Both the position numbers and the translations under genes were made by a program. Below, in pieces: positions 1-11,740 of a stretch of DNA of 64,000 bases. The notes beneath the pieces were generated by a model. It had not been told where the DNA came from, searched no databases, and saw only the letters and a list, made by a program, of their open reading frames with translations. Location: contig CM037783.1 of assembly GCA_021229015.1 (NCBI GenBank), forward strand, positions 54,460,650 to 54,524,649, written 5' to 3'. How positions within the stretch are numbered: position 1 is the first letter of the stretch; every line of letters starts with the position of its first letter. This stretch comes from Solen grandis (lineage: Eukaryota > Mollusca > Bivalvia > Adapedonta > Solenidae).

Positions 1-97
1 TTATCGTTTATATTTTATTTTTCATAAAATCTATTGCCAGCGATGGAACGCGAAGCGCTGCGATAAATTCATAAAAAAATAAGATTTAATCGATAAC
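1..97. repeat. Palindromic module, copy A (cut by window start)
   Basis: The stretch opens TTATCGTTTATAT and closes with AATCGATAA, making an imperfect inverted repeat around a GC-richer centre (GAACGCGAAGCGCTGCG). The same module recurs at 3272-3368 and 62131-62208, each time next to a MITE whose end reads TTACAGTTTG. The function is unknown; it could be a foldback element or one end of a larger transposon. Confidence 0.6.
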
Positions 98-102
98 ATA
101 TT

Positions 103-418
103 TACAGTTTGACATTCAGTTTGACTTTAACTCCGCATCAAGGAATCTCTTCCGGTTTGATGGACAGTTTTACGTGATGTTTTACCAATCCCTGAACCAA
201 ACCCGACTCTGTCAGCTTTTTTTTTGTTTTTGCACGCGTGTTTTCATCAATTCATGCATAACAAAACATTACGTATTAAGTCCAAAATACTCACGGTAAG
301 CAGACCATAAAGTCACGAAGGCCCCCATAGACATTATTTTCATCATTTTCATCCTCGCGGTCCAGTTTATGCGAAATGGAAGCTTTTTATTGGACGGTTA
401 AGTTGGACAAACGATGCG
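103..418 (+). mobile_element. MITE copy A (TTACAGTTTGTC family), diverged
   Basis: It starts with TTTACAGTTTG, carries the family internal block CCGGTTTGATGGACAG near 155-170, and ends near TTGGACAAACG. The consensus ends, read from the copies at 61566-62126, are TTACAGTTTGTC and GACAAACTGTAA, an inverted pair. There is no coding potential. It lies in the same orientation as copy B (3378-3597), so the MULE genes sit between two direct copies. Confidence 0.5.
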
Positions 419-434
419 TAAATGAAATAGTAAA

Positions 435-1136
435 ATATAGCGGTTTATGCCCAACTGTCCCACTTTTTGATATTTTGTTTCCCAACTGTCCCACTCAAGA
501 TTTTTAGCACCTTGCTGGGTGTGTTTTGATAAGGGATTATAATCTATTTCAAACTACAACACATTAAAATGAATTGAAGTTGTATTATCTGATTTTGTTT
601 CTGATTTTTTTTTTGATTTTGTATTTTAAGAGGTAAAATTTCATGTTTTAGTTATATTGTATTATTTCTTTCTAAAATGTGTTTATTAAGGTCCATTAAT
701 TAGGGTTACTAAATTAATTGTAATTTATAGTGTAAACATGCATTCCTTTGATCTCTGGCTTTAAAGCTTATGTGAATTGATAAAGATAAAAAATAATTTG
801 AACTTATTAAGATAATTATCACCTCTGCTACTTTTTTCTTTAAATTGTGTTAATTGATTGGTCCAACTAAAGTCCATTTATCCTGTATATATTGCTAAGT
901 GATTGGATTAAGAAATACAAACAAGTCCTTTGATCTAGCAGTTTACTACTTAAGGTAAACAATTTGATTTGAAGTAATTAACATTTTTGGTTATCAATTT
1001 ATTGTGACTTTCAAACTGTGATATCTCATTAATGAACTGAACTGTATCAGATACAATATATTTACATTCTGATGTAAATGTCTTCATTTGATAGTAAAAT
1101 TTCACTAAGTAACATCGTCTGAAATTATAAGCTAAA
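435..1136. other. Non-coding 5' flank of the MULE genes
   Basis: AT-rich DNA with no supported gene. CCAACTGTCCCAC occurs twice (about 450 and 482), and a related AACTGTCCCACCTTGA lies beyond the transposase near 3013 in the same orientation. These may belong to the element, but no clear terminal inverted repeat was found. Confidence 0.5.
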
Positions 1137-1664
1137 ATGGCAAATGCACAAGTGAGTGTGCAGTTTGTCAAGAACCAACGTGGTGGTGATAGTCTGGTTT
1201 ACAATGGATTCAGATACCAGGTCAAAAACCGAAAACCAACAAGGGTGTACTGGGTCTGTCATGTCCGAACCTGTTCTGCTAAAATCACAACAGCTGACAA
1301 CATTCCAGTTTCTGTGACCAATACCCATAATCATGCAGCCGAACACATGGAACTGAAGCGCCATGAAATAAATCAACTCATGCGAAAGAGGGCACGCGAA
1401 GAAACCACGCCGATTCCGTCAATATATGAAGAAGTCATATCCAGTCTGAGAGACAGAGAATGGGACGAAGATGCAGAACAAGTCTGCAAAGGATTACCAA
1501 CCTTCCCCTCCACCAAGTCATCTCTATACAGGGAAAGAGGTGCATTGAGACCGGGGATACCAAAGTCCAGGAGTGACATAGATTTGGATGGAAAATGGAC
1601 TGAAACGCACACTGGTGAGCAGTTCCTACTGGTTGATGAGGCAGAGAATGACAACAGATGCTGA
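1137..1664 (+). CDS. FLYWCH zinc-finger N-terminal half of a MULE-type transposase
   Basis: 175 codons from an ATG at 1137. Residues about 20-66 fit a FLYWCH zinc finger: an F-x-Y strand (GFRYQ), then YWVC with Cys41, Cys46 five residues on, and a terminal His64-x-His66 pair. FLYWCH fingers bind DNA and commonly precede the MULE catalytic domain in animal Mutator-like elements. The frame ends at TGA 1662-1664, exactly where the next frame opens, and the latter continues the expected protein. The two therefore look like one gene interrupted by a single shift between frames. It could be a decay mutation, an assembly error or, less likely, programmed frameshifting; no obvious slippery heptamer is visible. 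Confidence 0.8.
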   Translation: MANAQVSVQFVKNQRGGDSLVYNGFRYQVKNRKPTRVYWVCHVRTCSAKITTADNIPVSVTNTHNHAAEHMELKRHEINQLMRKRAREETTPIPSIYEEVISSLRDREWDEDAEQVCKGLPTFPSTKSSLYRERGALRPGIPKSRSDIDLDGKWTETHTGEQFLLVDEAENDNRC

Positions 1665-2545
1665 TTTTTGCTACAAGAACAAATCTCCAGCATCTGGCAC
1701 AGAACCCAACCATATATGGAGACGGAACATTTTATGTGTGCCCAGACATATTCAGCCAGGTCTACACACTCCATGGATATATTGATGGACACATGTATCC
1801 GTTAGTGTTTGCCCTTCTGCCTGGAAAAAGTGAAAGGATTTACTGCAGACTTTTTCAACATCTTCAACAGAAATGCAGGGAAATAGGAATGGAACTGGGA
1901 CCAGACACACTCCTGATAGACTTTGAGGCAGCAACCAAGCAGGCAGCTCGCAGAGTGTTTCCAAATGTGAATGTGAAAGGGTGTTTTTTTCATTACACAC
2001 AGTGTGTTTGGCGGAAGATACAGAAGCTTGGCTTAGTTGGACTGTATTCTGAGAATGAGGACTTTAAGAAACTAGGAAGAAGAGCTGCAGTTCTGCCTCT
2101 AGTCCCCATACAACATGTTGAAGATGTGTGGTTTGTCGCACTGACGGATGCTGAAAATGCAGAGATTCCAGTGGATGTTTCAAGGTTCACAGACTATGTC
2201 ACTGAACATTGGGTTGAGGGAGACAAGGACAACTGGAACCATTTCGAGACAGAAGGACCAAGAACAACAAACAACTTGGAAGGCTGGCACAACAAACTAA
2301 AGAAAAGTATGAGACAGTCACATCCGAACATTTACAAGTTCTTGGAAACAATACAAAGGATTGAAGCTGCCAATGCTATCAAAATTCTTCAGCACAGTGC
2401 CGGAGGAGTGAGAGAAAAGAAGAGGAGGAAATACCGACAACTTGAACAGAGACTGTCTGCCCTGAAACACAAGTACATGGCTGAAGAAATCACTGTGATG
2501 GAGTATGCCGATTGTGCATCGCATTTGATTCGGTTTGACGAGTAA
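1658..2545 (+). CDS. MULE-type DDE transposase, catalytic half
   Basis: 295 codons; the ATG at 1658 overlaps the preceding stop and is probably not a natural start. Features of the MULE transposase domain: a first catalytic Asp in GDGTF (residue 22), a second in LLIDFEAA (residue 88), a C-x2-H pair in KGCFFH (residues 109-112), and NNLEGWH (Glu208), the likely third acidic residue. The tail (residues about 245-290) is Lys/Arg-rich and helical, ending near a TAA. The catalytic residues appear intact, so the copy may be fairly young despite the frameshift at about 1658. Products of this type cut and paste the element through its terminal repeats. Confidence 0.85.
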   Translation: MLIFATRTNLQHLAQNPTIYGDGTFYVCPDIFSQVYTLHGYIDGHMYPLVFALLPGKSERIYCRLFQHLQQKCREIGMELGPDTLLIDFEAATKQAARRVFPNVNVKGCFFHYTQCVWRKIQKLGLVGLYSENEDFKKLGRRAAVLPLVPIQHVEDVWFVALTDAENAEIPVDVSRFTDYVTEHWVEGDKDNWNHFETEGPRTTNNLEGWHNKLKKSMRQSHPNIYKFLETIQRIEAANAIKILQHSAGGVREKKRRKYRQLEQRLSALKHKYMAEEITVMEYADCASHLIRFDE

Positions 2546-2701
2546 CTCTGTATAGAACAGATCAGTAGGGTGGAATGTCACAGTTGTTTAAATGAAATGC
2601 TTGTTTTCAAATTAAAACAAAATACAATAAATTGTACCACATCCGAATATAGCCCTGTCTTTATTTGATTTGTTCATGACACATGAAATAAAAATAATAA
2701 A
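2546..2701. other. 3' flank of the transposase
   Basis: AT-rich sequence after the transposase stop. AATAAA-like hexamers near 2626 and 2685 could serve as polyadenylation signals. Nothing else is recognised. Confidence 0.4.
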
Positions 2702-3006
2702 TATATGAAAACATAAAGAGTTTGTTTTCTTCATTTCAGAGAGAGAGAGAGAGAATACTGACAACATCCTAAAACATAATAAGTATTATAAATACTTATT
2801 ATAAATAATTTTGCTAATAGCATATAACTTATTATAAATACTAATGCAATATATTATATGAAAACATAAAGAGTTTGTTTTCTTCATTTCAGAGAGAGAG
2901 AGAGAGAATACTGACAACATCCTAAAACATAATAAGTATTATAAATACTTATTATAAATAATTTTGCTAATAGCATATAACTTATTATAAATACTAATGC
3001 AATATA
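2702..3006. repeat. Direct duplication of a 153-bp unit
   Basis: The block starting TATATGAAAACATAAAGAG at 2702 is repeated from 2855 almost without change, including the short GA tract and the TAAGTATTATAAATACTTA palindrome in each unit. Two copies only. The near identity suggests a recent duplication. Confidence 0.9.
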
Positions 3007-3040
3007 AATCTGAAACTGTCCCACCTTGATTTTTAAATAT

Positions 3041-3262
3041 AGCAATGCTGTGCATATAATATGGAAGTATACAGCAAATGGCAATATATAGCAATGCTTC
3101 CTAGATGATATGGTAAAATATGGCAATGACGCGCATATGATATGGAAATATATGTCAAAGGGCAATATATAGCCTTGTAGATAATAAGGTAAAATATGGC
3201 AAAGCTGCGCAGATGTTTTGGCAATGTATGACAAATGGCTATATATGGCAATGCTGCGTAGA
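3041..3262. repeat. Degenerate tandem repeat with GCAATGCTGCG-like units
   Basis: Variants of a unit containing GGCAATGCTGCGCAGAT and TATGGAAATATATGACAAA recur about five times at uneven spacing. Open frames crossing it in minus (for example 2884-3234) are repeats of Y, I and C and are not genes. Confidence 0.6.
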
Positions 3263-3271
3263 TAATTATTA

Positions 3272-3368
3272 GTTATCGTTTAAATCTTTAATTGTATGGA
3301 ATTTATTGCAAGCGACGTGAAGCGGAGCGCTGCGACTAATCCATAAAATTTAAAATATAAACGATAGC
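3272..3368. repeat. Palindromic module, copy B
   Basis: GTTATCGTTTAAAT at the left and AAATATAAACGATAGC at the right form inverted arms around a centre with GAAGCGGAGCGCTGCGA. Same family as 1-97 and 62131-62208. Confidence 0.7.
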
Positions 3369-3373
3369 ATATT

Positions 3374-3597
3374 TATAGTTTGTCACAGACGCCATAAAGC
3401 TCCTCCCGTTTGATTTACAGTACACATTTTTATTTTTAGCCGACAAAACTTCGCCGCCGAAATAAACTCCGCCCATAATGCTCTTTGGTCACATATGCAC
3501 CATATTTTCCCCATATCATGATTAATGCATTTTTTTTTTAATTTTGAACGATATACATGCATTTCATTGGACGATTGAGTAGGATAAACTGTAATAT
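3374..3597 (+). mobile_element. MITE copy B (TTACAGTTTGTC family)
   Basis: It begins TTTATAGTTTGTCACAG, contains CTCCCGTTTGATTTACAG and ends GCATTTCATTGGACG then GGATAAACTGTAA. It matches the copies at 61566-62126 (opposite orientation) in both ends and in the middle block. Non-coding. Confidence 0.65.
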
Positions 3598-5113
3598 GAT
3601 TATGATGGGCAGATATATTCGAAAGGAAAATGTCTGGTCATTCCAAAGCTTTCTGAACTCTATGATCCCCAACATCGAGGTATGTTTGTATCTAGTTTTT
3701 TGTCAAACATGACATTTATCGGAAGAATTTCAGAATATGTCAAACATAAGATCATAACATGCATTAAAGTTTCTTTAAAATGCATTAACCACTTCAGTCA
3801 ATCGCAGGAAATGGTCTACTTCACATTTGATATTCAGGCATTTTCGTATAAATGCTTAGTGTCTCTGACCTTTGAGATAACCGTCGCTGAAAACGTTAAA
3901 GGACATTAGGGAACAAAAGCAATGAGTGATTTCCATTGATATTTGTTACACTACCATTTATTGCTGCCATTTTGAAGTCCATTTTCCAAATACAAGATAT
4001 GAATTTCTCTGATGTGAAATATATAGCTTTGAATGGGATTTTATCATAAAAACAAAATGTTCAATTGAATATGTTCAATAATCAGAAAACTAGCGAACAT
4101 GTTGTACTATTCCTCTTTACTGATTATTTTTAGTAATTAATTTAGACCGAAAGAGAGCCACAGTAGCTTCAACAATTTATTACAAACAATATTCAGATGC
4201 TGGTATTTGGGAATTTTTAACAACCTCGTAAGTTAGGCACGATATTTAATTAGGTTGATGTATCTGATTACACAACATTGACTCAAGATATTTTTATGAT
4301 TGGCGCTTGACAGACAGATGGAGTAATTGCTTGTAATAGTTGCACGGGCGTGATATTATCCGTTGTCTGATGTAATCGACATTTTTCCTGAAAAAATATC
4401 ATATTACCCAGGCAAATATATGAGGAATTTCTAAGTATATTGCTGATGTCAATGTAACGATTTCATTGATATATGGTCGGAATATGGATCATCAATTTAC
4501 ATTTCTTTTCTTTTTTTTTTCTTCATAACATGATCCTGAGGAAGACCTTGAACATAATTCATTGTCATATTTCCTCAAGAGTAGTAGTTTGGCACTAAGT
4601 AGATTTAATCACATGTCTCGAATTGCTCCAACACTCCTCAGTGATACGTTATACTTAAACTCTTACATAAGGTCTATACACACATATCGCCGTTTTCATT
4701 TTGCAAAATACCGAAGTAAATGCCGTAAGTTCAGTCGGGTAAATGGTAACTTTGGTGGCCAAATAATATATGCTAATAAAAGAAATGAATACACATTCTT
4801 GCTCTGGAAACCAGAACAGTGAAAATTGTATCTAAGTTTACTATAAATTTCTTGTCTTATTGTACTAGAATTATACACAATGTATCAAAAATCTATAATT
4901 AAATTGTCATTCGGAGTTTAAATGTGATGATGCCTTCAAGCTTCCTTGAAGTTTGTCAGTGGTTCTACCCGGGTGCTTCTGAGCACACTGCAACAAGCAA
5001 CGTGCGTGGCTTTATCGCAGCGGTGGTCAACAACAATACGGACAGAGGGTTTGGTTCACAGGGTATATCTACTTACTGCTAAGTCATACTGGTGTAGATG
5101 TGACATGGTCTTT
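3598..5113. other. Non-coding, nothing recognised
   Basis: AT-rich sequence without a supported gene. A short stretch near 4930-4990 (CAGTGGTTCTACCCGGGTGC) resembles the body of the SINE family seen at 54076 but is too short to annotate separately. Confidence 0.5.
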
Positions 5114-5315
5114 TTAAGATGATCTATCCATCACTAGATTATAACCACGGTTCTTCAAATTCTTTAAAAAAGACTTCAGTGCAAATGCAAGCATCCATTG
5201 ATTCGTAGTTATAGGCATTTTTGATCAAATCTATAAGGGCTTGCATTTACTATAAAATTCTCATGATCACTTGATGGATCACGATCAAAATTAATAATGG
5301 ATGGATAACCTTAAG
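5114..5315. mobile_element. ~200 bp MITE with TTAA ends, copy 1
   Basis: The ends read TTAAGATGATCTATCCAT and ATGGATGGATAACCTTAAG, an inverted pair, with internal GGGCTTGCATTTACT and GATCACTTGATGGATC. A second full-length copy is at 7701-7892 and partial ones are at 20323-20480 and 29905-29998. TTAA at each end suggests the piggyBac-type target site. No coding capacity. Confidence 0.65.
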
Positions 5316-7700
5316 ATACTATTATTTCTTTGCGAAATTGTTATGACCTCTATCAAGAACAATTTGATAATATTGTCCAACAAATGCTATTTAACTACCA
5401 ACATTTCGTCAAATTGTTCGTAATATAGATTAATTTCTTACTTAATACGTATAAATGAATCCAATTATATACGACATTTAACTTTTTTTGCAATATACAT
5501 GCATGCATCTACTATTCTAGCCGTATTAGCGAGATCACCTTCATTCATGGAAATTGTTTTATAAAAGTATTTTACCCCAGTGATGCGGTCAATATCGAAT
5601 TCATCGGAATTTGTCTTTTAAAATGGTGTTAGTGTGGTCACTATGGCCACAAAGACAACGTGTCGGACCATCGACCCATTTTCTTAAAGGAAATCACACC
5701 AAAGACTTAAAACCAAAAGATACGCTACTTAAAAAAAGCTTGTGAAAGAAATCTCGTTTACTCTCGGCGCTACCGTGATATTGTGAGAAATCGCAGATTC
5801 GAATAAGGGAAGTAACTACCTTACAAAATCGTGTCCCGAGTTTATTCGAAACTGATAGACAACTTTCTGGCTTTCTCCATTTGCAATGTTAAACATTAGT
5901 TTTTTAATGATTTTATTTTTGAATAGTGTGAAGCTTGGTTTATATAAAGAATATTTGACTAATTTAGCTTCTATCACGAAATTGGCTAAATGGGTTAGGT
6001 GCCGGTCATACACTATCAATCAATGTAATGAAATTAATTATTAATATTACGTTTAAAACCATTTGTCTGCTTATTTTTTAAAACTGCAAAAGCGGTTGTA
6101 TTCATTCACTCTCAATTTAAATACATGCGACACTGCACGACAAATTAATTGACATATGATTATAAAAATGTTTTTCTTCGGAGGATTGGAACAGAGTCGA
6201 TCATGGACTCAAGATTTTTTAAAAAAAACTTTTTCACGTATAGCTCATTTTGGATGAAAGAGAATTCCTTTTGCATGAACGCCTACCTGTTTTATCCTAA
6301 ACAATCAGGTATCGGACTATATATCAAGTAAATAAACACTTATTGAAATTATATATTTTTTTCCGAACAAAAACAACTATACAAAACTAATGAATCGTTC
6401 TATTGATCATTGTTTTATTATCGCTTAATAACACTGAACTCTCGTTCTGGCGCACAGAGAATATACGTAATTTCGCCGAAATGGGCATTCTTTGATCACA
6501 TACACAGTATACAAAAATTACAGAACATTGTTAGCCAATGTTTCTCCTAATACTTAAAACATAAAACACAATGTAACACAATGCAAAAGATAAATAATGA
6601 ATATGACCTGGAAAATTCTGACTACAAACCTTAAAAACGCATTAAGCAAACATCTTATGCTTATGCTTGAAAACAGGACGCAACTTGACAGCTCCAATTA
6701 TAGCTATTATAATTTTTATGACTAAAACTGTCATTAACATAGTGCATTTTAGAACAGTTTGCCTCATACGAGTACATTATTCGAGTTGGAAAGTACAGAA
6801 GTTAAAACTGTAGTTACAGTTATTGTATATGTGGTGGCACTAGAAGCAAACTAGGCAAACTAGGGATTGGGACCAGGGCGCAATATAAAGCATGTTAGAA
6901 AATATCAGCAGGATATGCGGGAAACCATCTAAATGGCCATGGTACTTTCCCGGAATTTTGAAAGAGAGGCAAACACGTGAGATATAACGAGGGTTGGCCG
7001 CCCTTGATTATCATCCTATAAATAAGGTTATGGGACTAAATTAGTTTGGTTTGGATATTATTAATGGAAGATGATGATGGTAGAAAATCTGGGTTTCCAA
7101 ATATAATCATCTTCAAAATCCCATCAATGAAACAGAACTGCCAGCACATTCTTCTAACAAAGAGGAGTATTGATTTACAGTACGGGCAGCGTAGCGCTGA
7201 TCAAATACAATACTTTTACATTTCGAAGTCTGACTTTCTTCGACTCCCTCTCACCATATATATGAAATAGAAAAAAATACCATCTTACGTCATGTACTAA
7301 TGCTTGCATTAGGTTTTGCACTGCATGGCTTATGTGTTTGTTGTTTTTTCTAATTGATACAAATGTATTCCATTCATGTATGCTATTGATTTCATTGATT
7401 TCGTGAGGTAGTCATGCAGAAATTTGATTATGTCTATGATAATAAACCGGGATTATTTGTTAATGAACGTTTAGCTGAACAAACTTGCAAAAACGATATT
7501 TTGTATATACTCTTTAACCGATTTTCTGTCTTTCATGTATGTCTGTCTTCGACAAATCGACATTAACTGCAATGGATATTTAAGATGTACATGCTTAGGC
7601 TTCTGTATGTTTTTAATGGAAAACTATACCGTGTGTCTACATTGAAAGATCAGCAAACACTGTAACGGGGATTAACAATGTACTCGGTTAGGTTGGGGCA
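5316..7700. other. Non-coding, nothing recognised
   Basis: No supported gene. Short frames (for example 5816-6019, 6149-6331, 7046-7270) lack family resemblance and have the AT-rich codon use expected of random frames. Confidence 0.5.
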
Positions 7701-7892
7701 TTAAGATAATCCTTCCATCATTAATTATTATCATGGTCCTTTAAATGCTTAAGAAGAGTCCGTTCAAAGCAAGCATCCATTGACTTGGATCTATAGGTTC
7801 TTTTGATCAAAGTCTATAAAGGCTTGCATTTATCATAAACTTCCAATGATCACTTGTTTGACCATGATCACGATTTAATATGGATAGATTAA
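7701..7892. mobile_element. ~200 bp MITE with TTAA ends, copy 2
   Basis: TTAAGATAATCCTTCCATCA at the left and TGGATAGATTAA at the right. The internal blocks (AAGCAAGCATCCATTGA, AAAGGCTTGCATTTATC, GATCACTTG) match copy 1 at 5114. Confidence 0.65.
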
Positions 7893-10800
7893 CTGTATGG
7901 GTCGTTTAATCACTGTACATATAAATTAATATTCCCATGATCATTAATGGTATGTTTTAAATATATGACATTCAAACCAAATGTATTATTAAAGACATAG
8001 CTTCACCCTCAGTCACAAATTACTCTCTTATGCTAGTTTTCAGCAATGTCTGTCATCTTTAGAACCATGTCTACTGAGGCAGCATTTAAATCAATATATA
8101 TAATTTATTCTTGAATTTCAGACACAAACTTTCTCACACACACATTGAATTAAACCCCGCCCATATACAAGAACATTGATTCTGTAATATAAAAAATGGT
8201 AAATAAAACTGTGTAATATGTTAAAGAAATATTGAAAAGATCCTGACTTCACCCTTCATTAATTTGTGGGAGTTTGAACAGCGTTTTTTCCTAATCGGTA
8301 CTGGCTCCGGTAACAAAGAAGGACTATCAAATGTTTTAATACACGGGGGACTGAATCATGCGATCATGCGAGACGTACAAAGAACTGATACCAAGAATGG
8401 ATAATGATTTATAAATGCCAGCACGGTACTTACGTAGCTTCGATCGATAAGTTGATAAATACTTAATCATTTATTATTTTGATGATAACGGATACTTTGA
8501 TGCATTTTGACATGAACAAAGGGATCCTGTTGTGGAAATTTCCGTTTTCAATTAGAAGACAAATATTGCTAATAGAAAACCTATAAAGCCCTGATGATAG
8601 AAATATGGCTGCAGTTGATGATGGTACTCTAATCAGAAAACATGTTGTTCCTGGACATCAATACTCCAGATATTAAACATAGAATGAATGAATACAAATG
8701 TAACATACAATGCAAATGACATTAATGAGTTTATTGTGAAAACGTAAAAAGATAAACCAATCCAATAAATTCTTTTTTAACTTTGAATTTACTATTAACA
8801 TTTTCAATGACGTCTGTTTTCAACTTATTATTCTTACAGCTTACCCGTATCCTTCTCGACAGATTTTAGTTTGGACCAGTACTTTGTGCTCGGGACGTTA
8901 TGAAAGAGTCATACCTAAAAAACGTTCGATCAAGTAACCTTCAGGTTCGCAGTCATATTCACTAACTCTAGGACAACGGTGTTTTATCAAGAGACCGTTA
9001 GTTAACATACACCGCATTGCAGACTGATAAGGAACTCTTCTTTACCCGATCAAATAGCTTGACTGAGTGTTTAAACAGAGTAAAGAATAAAATAGCGTTT
9101 TCAGGTCAACGGACAGTTCCAATGGATGGTCACCTAAGAACAGGTAAAGTTAAGTTTTAATGTATACCGTGCAAACTAGAAAGGTGCACTACCTCGGTTC
9201 TCAATCGGCCCCTTGATCAGAGCATTACTGATTCCGTGTCGACGAATTGTTTCGATCTTTACGGGACATTGTTGCAGTTAAGAGCAGCAAATAGTTGAAA
9301 TTCGCAGATTAGTTTCATGTCATGTCTTTATTCAATAACAGAGCTGTTAAAGAAAATATGACTATGTTTGTACGCTGTAACAAGATCGTATTGAAGAAAA
9401 CACTTAGATACTTCCGTGCCAGGACTGATCCGGTTGGCAACAAAACTTTTAGATAAACATCATACATTTATTCTAATGTTAAGAAAGAATCAATGTGCCA
9501 TATGCATGCCTCTGAGTTAAATCATAGCAGAAGAAAATGAAAACAAAATACACTGAAAAGTTATGATAATTTTATTATCAAGGAAATTGATGTTGCTTTG
9601 AACAACGTCGTGTTACCAATATAGCATCATGTCATCAGTGAAACCTTGTCCTAAAATGGCATCCAAAAAGATATGCAAGAAGAATAAATTAGTATTCTTG
9701 TATTGTTATATCGTAGATTAGTGTTTTTAAAAATGTTTAGCATCAAGCGATACACAGTTCATGTAGTAATCTAAGACCTAGCTAATATTACTTATTTAAA
9801 CCTCTCTCCGTTCCTTAGAGTTTAGTAAGTTTTACCATCGAGTAATCAATTACAAATGGTCCAGATAAAAGTGTCACTTAATATTTTCCATATGGAAGTA
9901 TGCAATTTTCAATAAGGAAAAAATTGACCTTCTACTAGTTACGATTAAGGATATGCATCGATATGTTTTATTGTTACGTTGTATTTTTTATTTTATTTTA
10001 TTTTTTATTTTTGTGGTGGTGGTGGTGGGGGGGGGGGTTACACAGGACAGTCTCTGTGTCAGGAATAATTCTGAATAAGCAGACGACATCAGTTGAAATG
10101 AAGATCGCCACTCTGAATCGCGCCTTCATCTGAAGCCACAATTTAACTATAAATCAAGCATAACTTTTTAATATCTCATAGATCACAAAAACAAATAAAT
10201 CACAGATTCCTACGAAACATTAGAAATGTATGTAAATATTTGACTTGACAATCACTTTTCAATTCAAAGAGATTATTGTAAATGAAATAATTACTTCTCT
10301 CCGAAAATCAACATCCATTTCCTAATAATTCGAGATGTTGAGATAAGATGAAGTATGAAGGCAATTGTCCCAGATGAGGAGGCTCATCGCTGCAGTTTGA
10401 GATAACCAAATAAAAACAATACGCGAGTACGGAGCTGCTGAATCTAATTTTAAGGTTAAATTGAATTCAATATTTAAATCATTTTACGAAGATTCAACAA
10501 CGATTGTTTCGCGTCTATAGTGTCAGCAATGACACCGCATTCCGTTTCTGTTCATTAAAAGAGATGAGCAATGCTAGGCTCTTGAAGATTACCCCTCTTG
10601 ATACAGCAGTAACTAATGTAAAGGAGAAAGCTTTTGTAGAAATAGATTGGCACTTCAATTGAGGCGACATGCACCAATCTAGACCATTTTCCATCTTCTT
10701 AAATTTTATTCAATATTGTTGGTATTCGATTTCAATGTTCTAAAGATATCAATAAGCGGAAGTGTATCATTTGGGTATAACAAATAAGTAGTAATAACAA

Positions 10801-10998
10801 CATCGCCTTTGTTTCTGTAACTTGTCGACAAAATCTGGTTGGGTGATTGGGTTGGGTGGTATATATTATGGTACTTGGCATTGTTGATAGCATTCAATTG
10901 TGAAATTTCAAAATATTTTTCATATAACTAAATTATGTCATTTTATAAAATGGCAATCCGCTAAACCGCTGCTGAGCATACTGCAATTAAAAGCGTGT
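7893..10998. other. Non-coding, nothing recognised
   Basis: About 3.1 kb of AT-rich DNA without a supported gene. It includes a T-rich run followed by GGT/G repeats near 9985-10038. Confidence 0.5.
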
Positions 10999-11002
10999 TT
11001 AA

Positions 11003-11575
11003 CCCTTTCTCTCATAGAGACTCATTTTAACCCTTTCCCTCATATAGACTCATTTTGACCCTTTCCCTCATATAGACTCATTTTAACCCTTTCCCTCATA
11101 TAGACTCATTTTGACCCTTTCCCTCATATAGACTCATTGTAACCCTTTCCCTCATATAGACTCATTTTAACTCTTTCCCTCATATAGACTCATTTTAACC
11201 CTTTCCCTCATATAGACTCATTTAACCCTTTCCCTCATATAGACTCATTTTGACCCTTTCCCTCATATAGACTCATTTTAACCCTTTCCCTCATATAAAC
11301 TCATTTTGACCCTTTCCCTCATATAGACTCATTTTGACCCTTTCCCTCATATAGACTCATTTTAACCCTTTCCCTCATATAGACTCATTTTTACCCTTTC
11401 CCTCATATAGACTCATTTTGACCCTTTCCCTCATATAGACTCATTTTAACCTTTTCCCTCATATAGACTCATTTTAACCCTTTCCCTCATATAGACTCAC
11501 TTTCCCTCATATAGACTCATTTTAACCCTTTCCCTCATATAGACTCATTTTAACCCTTTCCCTCATAAAGACGCA
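11003..11575. repeat. 29-bp minisatellite made of the MITE's terminal repeat
   Basis: About 19-20 head-to-tail units of the type ACCCTTTCCCTCATATAG followed by ACTCATTTTGA. Substitutions are few, mostly at the A/G after TTTT, and one unit near 11497 is shortened. The unit is the same sequence as the MITE inverted terminal repeat, so the array probably grew by slippage or unequal exchange at the left end. Confidence 0.9.
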
Positions 11576-11736
11576 CTCAATAGGTACCACATAAAGCCTG
11601 ATCTGCAGAAAACCACAGTTAAACCTTACCAAATTTAATTACAAAATACTCATTTCCAGACCACTGAGGAGCAGGCTGATCTGGTTTTATGTTGTTTGCA
11701 TAGGTCTTTTCATGGTTTCCTCTATGAGGGAAAGGG
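11003..11736. mobile_element. piggyBac-like MITE with TTAA target duplications
   Basis: TTAA at 10999-11002 and again at 11737-11740 bracket inverted ends: CCCTTTCTCTCATAGAG at the left and CTATGAGGGAAAGGG at the right. TTAA duplications with ends starting CCC are typical of piggyBac-type elements. The right part (about 11576-11736) is unique sequence containing GGCTGATCTGGTTTTATG. The left end has expanded into the minisatellite annotated separately. There is no transposase, so the element is non-autonomous. Confidence 0.7.
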
Positions 11737-11740
11737 TTAA

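Noticed and set aside
1373..1792. 139-codon minus-strand frame opposite the MULE transposase
   Set aside because: Shadow of the plus-strand coding sequence, whose domain motifs are clear.
11003..11575. Regular repeats suggestive of a CRISPR array
   Set aside because: Units are head-to-tail without spacers, in a eukaryotic sequence, and derive from a transposon end.
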